Source of the DNA: Bernardetiaceae bacterium | GTDB lineage: Bacteria > Bacteroidota > Bacteroidia > Cytophagales > Thermoflexibacteraceae | Assembly (NCBI GenBank): GCA_025056255.1 | Contig: JANWVT010000016.1 | Location: 1 to 64,000, forward strand | Length of the DNA: 64,000 nt | Direction: 5' to 3' | In this document: positions 53,272-62,237 of the stretch, one piece after another | Position numbering within the stretch: the first letter of the stretch is position 1 | Layout of the letters: every line of letters begins with the position of its first letter | Notes under the pieces: generated by a model | What the model saw: the letters and a program-made list of their open reading frames with translations, nothing else | What the model was told of the DNA's origin: nothing | Database searches by the model: none | Position numbers and translations under genes: made by a program

Positions 53272-53757
53272 ATGAAAAAAATTTATATCCTGATAGCTGT
53301 TGCCTTGTTGGCATGGTCTTGCGGCAAGTCATACGAAGAACAACGCGCCGAGTTGAAAGCGCAAATCAAAAAAGAGTTAGCCAATAATAAACGTGCCATT
53401 CATTTTGTAGACAAAATGATTGAGGAGATGATAGTGAAGCAGGGAAAAGCAGGATTCGAGGTAATGGATACCGGTCAGTTTCCGATTGCGACCTTCCCAT
53501 TGGCACACGATTCTGTCAATTACCTTGTAGGTGAAGATATGGCAGTGCTGGGTGTATTAATGCGCAATCAATTTAACGGTGATACCCTCAAAGTAGATTT
53601 CAAATTGCAGTGGGACCCCAACATTAAGGTAAATGACAGCACAATGGGTGGCCTCAAACTCATTGCAGCCGAAATACGCGCCATGAAAGGAAAAGAACGC
53701 TATCGCTGGGTGAAACAAGGCGAGTATTACATCAAGCAAGCCAAAGTTTTACAATAA
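53272..53757 (+). CDS. Hypothetical lipoprotein, 161 aa
   Basis: Not a recognised family. The signal peptide MKKIYILIAVALLAWSC ends in a lipobox (LAWSC). Then a charged helical stretch (KSYEEQRAELKAQIKKELANNKRAI) and a mixed beta-rich region ending GKERYRWVKQGEYYIKQAKVLQ. The central DTLKVDFKLQWDPNIKVNDSTMGGLKL resembles a segment of the next gene. It is followed 40 bases later by another lipoprotein of nearly the same size. ATG at 53272 is used; the TTG at 53266 is two codons earlier. Confidence 0.75.
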   Translation: MKKIYILIAVALLAWSCGKSYEEQRAELKAQIKKELANNKRAIHFVDKMIEEMIVKQGKAGFEVMDTGQFPIATFPLAHDSVNYLVGEDMAVLGVLMRNQFNGDTLKVDFKLQWDPNIKVNDSTMGGLKLIAAEIRAMKGKERYRWVKQGEYYIKQAKVLQ

Positions 53758-53797
53758 TAGTTTGTCTTTCACTCACCTGTTAAACCTTTAAAACCCT

Positions 53798-54286
53798 ATG
53801 AAAAAGATTGTTTTACTATTCATTGTTGCACTGTTGGCTTATGCCTGTGGAGGCAAAAAACAAAAACAATACGAACTAAAAGCCGACTGGACACGCGTGG
53901 ACTCTATCATGGCAAAAGTTACCAATGAGTTAAAACTGATGGGCGGCGACTCGGGCAAGTTCGTGCGTTTTGATAACAATATTCGCCAAATGGTTACATT
54001 AACTATTGGCGAGCCAACCAAAGAAGTACTGCCTTTTAATGATTTCATGGCTTATGTGCCCGTGAAAATGAAAGAAGAGCGCTTCGGCGATGTATTGGTA
54101 GATGTGGCGGTTACTTGGGATACTACCTTGTATCAAATCAAAGATAAAGATACTGTATGGGGAAACTTCCGCGTAACCGGTTTTTATTTCCGCCAACTGG
54201 GCGACAGTGTGTTGTACGAACTTGTGAAAGACCCCACTACGAACCTTTACGTTAAGCAAACTGTTACACCTAAGGTGGTTCAGTAG
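53798..54286 (+). CDS. Hypothetical lipoprotein, possible paralogue of its neighbour, 162 aa
   Basis: Signal peptide MKKIVLLFIVALLAYACGG with lipobox LAYAC. The body shares a layout with the preceding gene: charged N-terminal stretch, then a region with matching strands (DVLVDVAVTWDTTLYQIKDKDTVWGNFRV compare KVDFKLQWDPNIKVNDSTMGG) and a C-terminal strand with VKQ. Sequence identity is low, so paralogy is suggestive only. No known family is recognised. Confidence 0.75.
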   Translation: MKKIVLLFIVALLAYACGGKKQKQYELKADWTRVDSIMAKVTNELKLMGGDSGKFVRFDNNIRQMVTLTIGEPTKEVLPFNDFMAYVPVKMKEERFGDVLVDVAVTWDTTLYQIKDKDTVWGNFRVTGFYFRQLGDSVLYELVKDPTTNLYVKQTVTPKVVQ

Positions 54287-54312
54287 ATTTTTCCCAAACC
54301 GTTTTCATTGCC

Positions 54313-54346
54313 CGCCTCGAAAACCCAACAGGTTCTCGGGGCGTTT
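54313..54346 (+). terminator. Terminator after the lipoprotein pair
   Basis: CGCCTCGAAAACC (54313-54325), 5-base loop, GGTTCTCGGGGCG (54331-54343), then a T-rich run. One mismatch and one G-T pair in a 13-bp stem. Confidence 0.8.
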
Positions 54347-54347
54347 T

Positions 54348-54355
54348 TATTTTTG
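54348..54355 (+). promoter_or_regulatory. Candidate -7 box of the FG-GAP gene
   Basis: TATTTTTG matches TAnnTTTG but lies in the T-rich tail of the terminator, so the match may be partly compositional. It is 106 bases before the ATG. Confidence 0.25.
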
Positions 54356-54460
54356 TACCGGCACAACTACATATGGAAAGGCAGAAGCAAAATTGTCAAA
54401 ACATATCGCCAATCTCTAATCTGAACATGCAACTGATGTACTGGTCTGGTTTTCATACAT

Positions 54461-56650
54461 ATGCAATATCTACTCTCTCTCTTTGGCGGCTTGCTGATGT
54501 GTGCAGCCATGGCACAAAACCCCACTTTCGTTTTCTCCGATTCTATTCCTGTACAAATTAACGGGAGGAATCTTTCCTTGGCGTGGGCAGGCGGATTTAA
54601 CGCACCACAATTTTCCACCATAGACCTCAATAGCGACGGGCGCAACGATTTGTTCATTTTTGACCGAACAACTAACAAAGTCAGCACATTTTTGAACCTA
54701 AACAACCGTTGGCAATATGCGCCTGAGTACGAGTCGCTTTTCCCAACCGATTTAAATGCTTGGTGCCTACTTGCTGACTACGATGGCGACGGACGCAAAG
54801 ACTTGTTCACTACTACCAACTTTGGCATCCGAGTATTACGCAACGTTACACCGCCTAACGGCAGGTTGCAATTCCAAACTGTGCGCAATCCCTTGCAGGT
54901 GCGCGGCATTGCCGGAGCCAATCTGAACTTGCGCATCGACCTGACTGATATCCCTGCTATTGCCGATGTGGATAACGACGGCGACTTGGATATTCTCAAT
55001 TTTATTCCTGCCACGGGCTTCAATATAGAGTGGAATCGGAACATGAGCCGCGAACGATTCGGACACTCCGACAGCCTCGTATTTGAAAAAGCAACGTTGC
55101 GTTGGGGAAACATTGAAGAATGTGCCGACTGCAACGAGTTCCTTTTTGGCAATAGCTTTTGCCGTGTTGAAGCCGTTGAACATGCCGGTTCCACTATGTT
55201 GCTCATAGATTTGAACGGCGACAACGTGAAAGATGTGTTAATTGGCGATGTCAGTTGTACTAACTTAGTAGCTATGATAAACGTGGGTACGCCGGCTAAC
55301 GCCAACTTCAACAGTTTTCAACCTTTTTTCCCGTCGGTCAATCCTGTTAATTTTCAACTATTCCCCGCTGCTTACTACGAAGACGTGGACTTTGACGGCA
55401 TCCCCGACTTACTGGCTGCGCCCAATGTATTTATCAACGAACCTGCAACCGCGCCTGCACTTGACTTTACGCGCTCGGCTTGGTTCTATAAAAATGAAGG
55501 AACTTTACAACGCCCCGATTTCCGCTTTCGCCAGCGCAACTTTTTGCAAGCAGATATGGTTGAAATCGGTGAAACAGCGCGCCCTGCCGTATTAGATGTG
55601 GACGGCGACGGCGACTTAGACCTGCTTTTGAGTACCATCGGGCAGCGCAGCGATGCCAATCCCGCTGAGTTAGAGCGCATTGTTAGTCGCATTTATTACT
55701 TTGAAAATACAGGCACCCATGAGCGTCCAGCTTTTAGATTAGCAAATGATGATTTTGCAGGATTTACCGCAGCTAATTTGCGCCAACTTAAAATTACAGT
55801 TGCCGACCTCAACGGCGATGGAGCCATAGATTTGGCATTTTCCGCGCAGCGCAACACCGACAATCGCGGAAGGTTTGCCTACCTACTCAACACCGCACGG
55901 CGGAACGAGCCGGTTCAGTTTAATTTGGCAGCTGCTGTTGATTTGAATATCAGTACACTTGCTATTGGCGACGAGCTACTTTTTGCCGATACAGATGCTG
56001 ATGGAGATGCCGATTTGTTGGTAGCAAAATTTCAAGGAGCTTTGGAGCGCTACGAAAATACAGGCAATTTGAACTTCGTCTTACGCAGCAGCAACGTTGC
56101 CGGTATTGAAAACGATGCATTGAAACGCGGGCTGAGTATTGCCGTAGCCGACCTCAACGGCGATGGACGATTAGACTTAATTGCCTCTAACCGCAGTGGA
56201 GAGTTTTTGTTTTACAGCCACTTTCTAAGCTCCAATCCGCAACCGGTGCGCAACTTGCTGTTCAATCGCCTAACCAATCGGTTAGAAGAAAAAAACTTCG
56301 GCAGAGAAGTGTTGCCTGCTGTTTTAGGCAATCACCTGATTCTGGGAACAGCCGGAGGCGGATTGCATCTGCTTCGTTTTCAGCAAGATGTGCCAACCGC
56401 TTTGCCCGCCGATAACCTATTGCCGCGCAATTGGTATAGTCTAAGTCCTATACAGGGCAGCCTACAGCTGCAACTTACCGAAAGTGCAACTGTTAGCATT
56501 GCAGACTTATCGGGGCGTATCTGTTTACAGTTGAACCTTGCATCGGGGTTGCATAGTTTGCAATTGCCAAGTTCAAGTAGCCTCTATCTCATTCGGTTAG
56601 TGGCAGATAGCGGCAAAGTAGCAGTAGAAAAATGGTGGGTAGGCAACTGA
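54461..56650 (+). CDS. Secreted FG-GAP/VCBS repeat protein with T9SS C-terminal sorting domain, 729 aa
   Basis: Signal peptide to about residue 19 (ends AAMA). The body has eight or nine calcium-binding FG-GAP/VCBS-type repeats, recognisable as DxNxDGxxD: DLNSDGRNDLFIF, DYDGDGRKDLF, DVDNDGDLDIL, DLNGDNVKDVLIG, DVDFDGIPDLL, DVDGDGDLDLLL, DLNGDGAIDLAFS, DTDADGDADLLVA and DLNGDGRLDLIAS. The last 75 residues have the type A sorting-tail pattern: a SPIQGSLQLQL strand, ATVSIADLSGRICLQLNLASG and SSLYLIRLVADSGKVAVEKWWV. It should be exported through the type IX system to the surface or medium. Cell adhesion or an enzyme-associated role is possible; none can be assigned. Confidence 0.88.
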   Translation: MQYLLSLFGGLLMCAAMAQNPTFVFSDSIPVQINGRNLSLAWAGGFNAPQFSTIDLNSDGRNDLFIFDRTTNKVSTFLNLNNRWQYAPEYESLFPTDLNAWCLLADYDGDGRKDLFTTTNFGIRVLRNVTPPNGRLQFQTVRNPLQVRGIAGANLNLRIDLTDIPAIADVDNDGDLDILNFIPATGFNIEWNRNMSRERFGHSDSLVFEKATLRWGNIEECADCNEFLFGNSFCRVEAVEHAGSTMLLIDLNGDNVKDVLIGDVSCTNLVAMINVGTPANANFNSFQPFFPSVNPVNFQLFPAAYYEDVDFDGIPDLLAAPNVFINEPATAPALDFTRSAWFYKNEGTLQRPDFRFRQRNFLQADMVEIGETARPAVLDVDGDGDLDLLLSTIGQRSDANPAELERIVSRIYYFENTGTHERPAFRLANDDFAGFTAANLRQLKITVADLNGDGAIDLAFSAQRNTDNRGRFAYLLNTARRNEPVQFNLAAAVDLNISTLAIGDELLFADTDADGDADLLVAKFQGALERYENTGNLNFVLRSSNVAGIENDALKRGLSIAVADLNGDGRLDLIASNRSGEFLFYSHFLSSNPQPVRNLLFNRLTNRLEEKNFGREVLPAVLGNHLILGTAGGGLHLLRFQQDVPTALPADNLLPRNWYSLSPIQGSLQLQLTESATVSIADLSGRICLQLNLASGLHSLQLPSSSSLYLIRLVADSGKVAVEKWWVGN

Positions 56651-56698
56651 CAACCACTTAAAATAGGTCTGCCTTGCAATAAAACGTTGCCTTAGGTG

Positions 56699-56706
56699 TA
56701 AATTTG
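56699..56706 (+). promoter_or_regulatory. Candidate -7 box of ccmC
   Basis: TAAATTTG, exact match to TAnnTTTG, 21 bases before the ccmC ATG. A TTG at 56674-56676 gives a 22-base spacer. Confidence 0.45.
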
Positions 56707-56726
56707 TAAACTAAAATCCAACAACA

Positions 56727-57398
56727 ATGAAATTAGCTTGGTGGAAATGGCTGACCATCGCCTTGTTGTTTTACACTTTGTTAGGCGGGCTACTCATGGA
56801 GGTGCCCCGTTTGAATATTCTCAACGAAACCATTCGCAACCTGTATTTTCACGTGCCGATGTGGTTCGGTATGATGATCTTACTGACCATTTCGTTGGTG
56901 TATTCTATCAAGTATTTGCGTAACCCGTTGGAAAAATATGACCAATGGGCGGCTGAGTCTGCCAATACTGCCATTTTATTTGGCATTTTGGGGTTGCTCA
57001 CAGGAATGTTTTGGGCAACCTACACGTGGGGTGACCCTTGGCACGGCGACCCGAAACAAAACGGCTCGGCAATTGCCATGCTTATTTATATGGCATACGG
57101 ACTGCTGCGCGGCTCATTTTCCGACCCACAGCAGCGCGGACGCATCAGTGCAGTGTATAATATTTTTGCATTTGCTGCCTATATTCCCCTTATCTGGATT
57201 TTACCGCGCCTAACCGACTCCCTGCATCCGGGCTCGGGTGGCAACCCCGGATTTAATGCTTACGACTTAGACTCCAAGTTACGACTGGTTTTTTACCCTG
57301 CTGTTATTGGCTGGACGCTCCTTGGCATTTGGATTACTTCGCTGCGTGTGCGCCTGAGACAGGTAGAAGCTAAGAAAATCGAAAAATCGCTCCTGTAA
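56727..57398 (+). CDS. ccmC: CcmC-like heme transporter for cytochrome c maturation, 223 aa
   Basis: Integral membrane protein of the CcmC/CcsA family that handles heme for c-type cytochromes. Six membrane helices; NLYFHVPMWFGMMILLT contains the periplasmic His motif, and TYTWGDPWHGDPKQNGSAI is the tryptophan-rich loop. In E. coli this loop reads WGxWWxWD; here it is WGDPWHGD, the variant I recall from Bacteroidota. It stands alone: ccmB, ccmE and ccmF are not next to it. Partner functions would serve ActA/ActE. Confidence 0.87.
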   Translation: MKLAWWKWLTIALLFYTLLGGLLMEVPRLNILNETIRNLYFHVPMWFGMMILLTISLVYSIKYLRNPLEKYDQWAAESANTAILFGILGLLTGMFWATYTWGDPWHGDPKQNGSAIAMLIYMAYGLLRGSFSDPQQRGRISAVYNIFAFAAYIPLIWILPRLTDSLHPGSGGNPGFNAYDLDSKLRLVFYPAVIGWTLLGIWITSLRVRLRQVEAKKIEKSLL

Positions 57399-57414
57399 AC
57401 TGACTTTTTTAAAG

Positions 57415-57422
57415 TAAATTTG
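57415..57422 (+). promoter_or_regulatory. Candidate -7 box of sbcDC
   Basis: TAAATTTG, exact match to TAnnTTTG, 35 bases before the sbcD ATG at 57457. Confidence 0.45.
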
Positions 57423-57456
57423 GCGTAAAGTGGTTAAAAACTTTTACGCCCTTTCT

Positions 57457-58608
57457 ATGCGTATCCTCCATACAGCCGATTGGCATTTAGGCAAATCCTT
57501 CAAAAACTTTGACCTGCTGCAAGGGCAGCAATACGCCTTGCAACAACTTACAGACCTTATCCGTAGCGAAAAGCCCGATGTGCTGCTCATTGCAGGAGAT
57601 ATTTACGACCGCTCTGTTCCACCTGCTTGTGTAGTAGAGCTGTTCGACGAGGTGATGTCTGAGATTGTGTTGGAATTAAAAACGCCTGTGATTGCCATAG
57701 CAGGCAACCACGACAGTGCCGAACGCATTGACTATTTCAACGGACTTTTGCAACGACAGGGTTTGTACATTTTCGGCAAGCCCGGTATAACTACGCCCGT
57801 AGTGCTGCACGATGCACACGGCGAAGTCCATTTCCATCCGATACCCTATACCGAGCCGACCAACCTGCGCCTACCTGAGAATGATAAGGCTTATTTTGAC
57901 AGCCACGAAGCGGTCATGCGCCATTTGGTAGCCAATATCACAAGGAAAACTTCGTCGCAGGCGCGGCACGTAGCTGTTGGGCATGCCTTTATTAGTGGTG
58001 GCGAGAGTTGCGAATCGGAACGAGCGCTAATGAGTGTTGGTGGGGCTTCAGTAGTGCCTGCAGAAGTGTTTGCTCCTTTCCACTACACTGCTCAGGGGCA
58101 CTTGCACCGCCCCCAGTCATTCATGGACGGGCGCGTACGCTACTCGGGCTCACTGCTCAAATATTCTTTTTCCGAAGCTGACCACCAAAAAGTATTCTTA
58201 ATGGTGGAAATAGATGGAAAAGGACAGATACAGACTGAAAAAATTCCAATTGTGCCCAAACAAGATGTCCGCCGCGTTAAAGGCTATGTGCGCAATGGGC
58301 TTTTTCAATTAGCTGAAAATCAGGCTACTGTTAGTCAAGATGATTTGCTGGAAGTAACATTGCTTAACGAAGAACCCGTCATAAATGCAATGGAGATCGT
58401 GAAAAGACAGTACCCGCATGCACTGGAAGTGCGGCAACCCAATGCCTACCGCAATTATTCAGAGAGCCGCCTCTCTACTGAACAACTTTCCAAAATGGAT
58501 GATAGGGAAATAGCCAGAACATTTTTTCTGCGCTATTTACCTGACTTAGATGCCACGCACGAAAAAATTATTACTCAAATCATCCGCGAAATTCAACTCG
58601 ACGCATGA
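57457..58608 (+). CDS. sbcD: Exonuclease subunit SbcD (Mre11-like), 383 aa
   Basis: Nuclease subunit of SbcCD, which cuts hairpins and DNA ends during repair. Calcineurin-like phosphoesterase motifs in order: HTADWHLG, GDIYDRSVPP, AGNHDSAERI, VGHAFI and AQGHLHRPQ, covering the two-metal site. The capping domain and C-terminal region (about 280-383) are of standard length. I use ATG 57457 (MRILHTADWHLG). It overlaps sbcC by four bases (ATGA). Confidence 0.95.
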   Translation: MRILHTADWHLGKSFKNFDLLQGQQYALQQLTDLIRSEKPDVLLIAGDIYDRSVPPACVVELFDEVMSEIVLELKTPVIAIAGNHDSAERIDYFNGLLQRQGLYIFGKPGITTPVVLHDAHGEVHFHPIPYTEPTNLRLPENDKAYFDSHEAVMRHLVANITRKTSSQARHVAVGHAFISGGESCESERALMSVGGASVVPAEVFAPFHYTAQGHLHRPQSFMDGRVRYSGSLLKYSFSEADHQKVFLMVEIDGKGQIQTEKIPIVPKQDVRRVKGYVRNGLFQLAENQATVSQDDLLEVTLLNEEPVINAMEIVKRQYPHALEVRQPNAYRNYSESRLSTEQLSKMDDREIARTFFLRYLPDLDATHEKIITQIIREIQLDA

Positions 58609-61600
58609 GACCACAATTTCTCGAAATACAAGCCTTCGGACCTTACGTAGAGCTGCAACGAATTGATTTTGACAAATTTTCGGGTAGCAACTTGTTTCTA
58701 CTGCACGGTCCAACGGGTGCAGGCAAAACCACTATTTTCGATGCCATCAGTTGTGCCCTATTTGGCTATACCACCGGCGACCGCCAGCATAAGCAAATGC
58801 GTTCCGACTTCGCCCCCGATACACACCCTACTATCGTAAAGTTTTGCTTTAGGCAGCGCGGCAATTACTATGTTGCTCAATATGAAAGGAAGAAGAAAAA
58901 GCGCAGCGAAGACTTCGAAGACCACCGCCTTTTCTATCGCTCCGATGCGAACGGCAATCCACTGGTAGGTGAAAAAATATTCAATAAAACAAAAGAAGTT
59001 GACAGTGAGATCGCACGCCTTTTACACTTTACCAAAGAGCAGTTTTTGCAGATTGTGGTACTGCCGCAAGGTAAGTTTCAACAGTTTTTACAAGCAAACG
59101 GTGAGGAAAAAACAAAAATCCTCAGCACCATTTTCCAAACCGAACGCTTTGCAAAAGTGCAAGAAAAACTAAAAGAGCGATTAGAAAGAGCCCAAAAAGA
59201 ACTACAGAGCTTGCAAACTGCCAGAGGAGTACTCCTTGCTAATTTGCAACTGCCCGAAGGCGAAAGCATAGAAAGCTATTTGCAAAAGTTACGCGAAGAA
59301 CAGCAAACGCTTGCTGAACAGTTACAAATACTGGAAACAGCCAACAGCCTCGCCCAGCAACAATTGGCAACCAACCGCGCCTTACTTGCTGATTTTCAAC
59401 AGTTTGAACAAATACAGCAGCAACTCAACACGCATTTGGCAAGCCAAGAAACACACCAGCAGCACAAACAATACAAAGTCCGTTTGGAAAATGTGCGCTA
59501 CCTAAAACCACTGTTTGACCGAGGCTTTGAACTGAAAGACAACATCAAAAAAAAACAATCAGAACAGTTACAAACCGCATTGAAAAAAGAGCAAGCGCTG
59601 CAAAACTGCCAACAAATCGAACAAGACTTGGCTAAGCATTTGGAGCAAAAAAATGTTGCTGAGCAGGCGCGAGAGGAAGCACAACGTTTACGTGAAAAAC
59701 TGCCCGATTTTCACAAAGCCGCAGAGTTACAGCAAGAAATGAAGGCAATGCAGCAGCAATTGGCTGCCCAATTGAATAGTTTGGAGGCGCTGCAAAAAGA
59801 AGTGGCAGGCATAGAAGAGAAAATTGCTGCCAACAACAAACAATTGACCGAGCTACACCAAATTGCACAGCAATTGACTTCGTACGAACGCACAGAAAAA
59901 GACCTGAACGCACTGCTGGCTACCTTGCAAAAACTAACGGCAGCTCAGGCAGCAGCAGCGGAAGCCGCAAAACTGACCACTAAAGCTGCAGCAGAATACG
60001 ATTTGGCTGCAAAGGCAGCAGAAAAAGCTCATCAGCAATATCGCCAAACCGAGCAATTGTGGCGCAGCAGCCAAGCGGCTTTGCTGGCAGCAACACTGCA
60101 ACCCCAACAGCCCTGCCCCGTTTGCGGAGCAACCGAACACCCGCACCCTGCACAGCCCATCCAAGAGCAAGTGAATGATGCCGCATTAGAAAAAGCCCGC
60201 CAAGCCAAAGAACAGGCAGAAAAAGTTGAGAAAGAAGCACTTAGTACCTACCAAAACGCAAAAACCGCACAAGCAGAGAAGGACAGCGCCTACCGAACGC
60301 TAGCAGCAAGTTTTACCGAAGGCATCCCTTCGCAAGAAGATTTAGAACAGCAGTGGAAACAGGCAGTTCAAAACTGCAAGAATGCCGAAGCAGCGCAAAA
60401 GCAACTGCAAGCACTGCAACAAACTACCGAGCAACTTAAACAACAACACCAAGCAATCATTGCCTCAGTACAAGCCGCACAAGAGCAGCGCCACCAATGC
60501 GAACTTGAACTAAGTCGCCTCCAAAGTGCATTGCAAGCCATTACAACGCGCCTCCCTGCCAATGTTGCCGATGCAGCAGCCGCAGAAAAAAAAATGAGCG
60601 CACTAGCAAACCAATATGCACTGTGGGAGCAACAGCAGCAGACCTTAGAAAAACAACTCAGCCAAGCCCGCGATACCTACACGCGCTTGCAAACCGAAGC
60701 CGAACAGCAACAAACAGCATTGCAAGAAGCCGAACGGCAACTCAATGAACTGCGCGAACAAACCAAGCAAGAATGCCTTGCCAGAGGTTTTAGCGATATG
60801 CATGAAACGCGAGCTTTGATAGAAGCATTTTCCGAAGATGCCTTGGCTGAGCTCTCCCAACAAATAGAGCAATGGGAAAAAACAGCACTCTCACTGCAAA
60901 CCTTACTAGATGAAGCGCAAAAAAAGATAGCAGGCAAAGCCAAACCCGACCTAAACGCTACCGAACAACAAGCTGCCGATGCTGCAAAAGCATTGCGCGA
61001 ATATCAAACAAAAATGGGCAAAGTCAGCAGCAATATCGAGCGCTTGCAAAATGCACAGCAGCAAATGGACAGCCTGCAACAGCAAATTAGCGAACAGGAG
61101 CTTGCTATACAGCCCCTAGAGCAGTTGTTTGACCTTGCCAACGGCGACAACCAAGACAAATTGCGGCTACATCATTTTGTTTTGCGTTTCTACTTCGAAG
61201 AAGTGCTAACCAAGGCAAACTTGCGATTAGAGCAACTTTCATCTAGACGCTACACCTTGCTAAATGATGAAACCGTTGGGCGTGGCAAAGATGGAATGAG
61301 GCTCATCGTTTTCGACCAACACACAGGCACTACTCGCCCGGTGGAAAACCTCTCTGGGGGCGAAACCTTCTTCACCTCACTGGCTTTGGCACTGGGTTTA
61401 AGCGATGTGATTACTGCACAGAGCGGCGGCATTGCCTTAGAGTCCATGTTCATAGACGAGGGCTTTGGTACGCTGGACAGCGAAACGCTGGATTTAGCCA
61501 TCCGAACCCTTGCCGAACTGGAAGGCAGCCAACGCCTTGTCGGCATTATTTCGCACGTAAATGAACTCAAAGAGCGGATTCCTGCCAAAATTGAGGTCAT

Positions 61601-61637
61601 CAAAGGGCAAAAAGGCAGCAAAATTGTACAAACGTGA
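58605..61637 (+). CDS. sbcC: Exonuclease subunit SbcC (Rad50-like ATPase), 1010 aa
   Basis: SMC-like ATPase partner of SbcD. Walker A HGPTGAGKTTIFDAIS is near residue 35, then long coiled-coil arms rich in Gln, Glu and Ala flank a zinc hook CPVC at 504-507 (QQPCPVCGATEHPHP). The second half ends with the signature NLSGGETF, Walker B SMFIDEGFGTLD and a D-loop. The length is typical. The coiled coils have unusually high glutamine content, which is consistent with AT-poor codon stretches here. It is co-transcribed with sbcD. Confidence 0.96.
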   Translation: MRPQFLEIQAFGPYVELQRIDFDKFSGSNLFLLHGPTGAGKTTIFDAISCALFGYTTGDRQHKQMRSDFAPDTHPTIVKFCFRQRGNYYVAQYERKKKKRSEDFEDHRLFYRSDANGNPLVGEKIFNKTKEVDSEIARLLHFTKEQFLQIVVLPQGKFQQFLQANGEEKTKILSTIFQTERFAKVQEKLKERLERAQKELQSLQTARGVLLANLQLPEGESIESYLQKLREEQQTLAEQLQILETANSLAQQQLATNRALLADFQQFEQIQQQLNTHLASQETHQQHKQYKVRLENVRYLKPLFDRGFELKDNIKKKQSEQLQTALKKEQALQNCQQIEQDLAKHLEQKNVAEQAREEAQRLREKLPDFHKAAELQQEMKAMQQQLAAQLNSLEALQKEVAGIEEKIAANNKQLTELHQIAQQLTSYERTEKDLNALLATLQKLTAAQAAAAEAAKLTTKAAAEYDLAAKAAEKAHQQYRQTEQLWRSSQAALLAATLQPQQPCPVCGATEHPHPAQPIQEQVNDAALEKARQAKEQAEKVEKEALSTYQNAKTAQAEKDSAYRTLAASFTEGIPSQEDLEQQWKQAVQNCKNAEAAQKQLQALQQTTEQLKQQHQAIIASVQAAQEQRHQCELELSRLQSALQAITTRLPANVADAAAAEKKMSALANQYALWEQQQQTLEKQLSQARDTYTRLQTEAEQQQTALQEAERQLNELREQTKQECLARGFSDMHETRALIEAFSEDALAELSQQIEQWEKTALSLQTLLDEAQKKIAGKAKPDLNATEQQAADAAKALREYQTKMGKVSSNIERLQNAQQQMDSLQQQISEQELAIQPLEQLFDLANGDNQDKLRLHHFVLRFYFEEVLTKANLRLEQLSSRRYTLLNDETVGRGKDGMRLIVFDQHTGTTRPVENLSGGETFFTSLALALGLSDVITAQSGGIALESMFIDEGFGTLDSETLDLAIRTLAELEGSQRLVGIISHVNELKERIPAKIEVIKGQKGSKIVQT

Positions 61638-61657
61638 AATAATTGATAGCTTTCGGC

Positions 61658-62203
61658 ATGTTTCGCTTTTTTGACCGAAAATCGTATTCGCCGCGCGAAA
61701 AAGTAATGTTTCGCTTCCTGCGCCGCAGCGATTTGTTTCACGACCTCACCGATGATGAGCTGGCTACTTTTATTCCACACTTGCATCCGCGTCGCTATTT
61801 GCAAAACGAGGCTATTTTTTTTCGCGGCGACCCCAGTCAGGCTCTCTACATCATCAAATCGGGTGAAGTCAAACTCAACCTCGATGTAGAAGATAGCTTT
61901 GAAGAATTGATTACCCTAACGCGTGGCGATACTTTTGGCGACAATGCTATTTTGGAAGGGGCGCGACGTAATTTTAATGCCATTGCTGCCTCAGAAGTAT
62001 GCGAACTCTGGGTGTTAGCACAGGTGAATATTTTAGAAATTTTTGAGGAAGAACCTCAAATAAAAGCTAAGATGGCGTTAGCATTTGCAGCTTATTACGA
62101 CCGCTATGTGCGGCACATTGTGAAGGCTTATCGGAATAATTTTGGTTTTTTTAATTTAGGAGAAGCCTACCTAAGCGCCAAACGTGAAAAAAACAAAAAC
62201 TAA
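61658..62203 (+). CDS. Cyclic nucleotide-binding (Crp/Fnr-like) protein without HTH, 181 aa
   Basis: Single cyclic nucleotide-binding beta-roll, residues about 25-140, with GEVKLNLDVEDSFEELITLTRGDTFGDNAILEG and the helix ARRNFNAIAASEVCELW. The C-terminal 40 residues (LAFAAYYDRYVRHIVKAYRNNF) are helical but show no winged-helix DNA-binding domain, so it is not a complete Crp-type regulator. It could be a ligand sensor that works by protein contact. ATG 61658 is used; an upstream in-frame TTG at 61643 is the alternative. It lies 20 bases after sbcC. Confidence 0.82.
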   Translation: MFRFFDRKSYSPREKVMFRFLRRSDLFHDLTDDELATFIPHLHPRRYLQNEAIFFRGDPSQALYIIKSGEVKLNLDVEDSFEELITLTRGDTFGDNAILEGARRNFNAIAASEVCELWVLAQVNILEIFEEEPQIKAKMALAFAAYYDRYVRHIVKAYRNNFGFFNLGEAYLSAKREKNKN

Positions 62204-62237
62204 ATAGCGCAACCGTGTGTACTTATTGCAAAACAAC

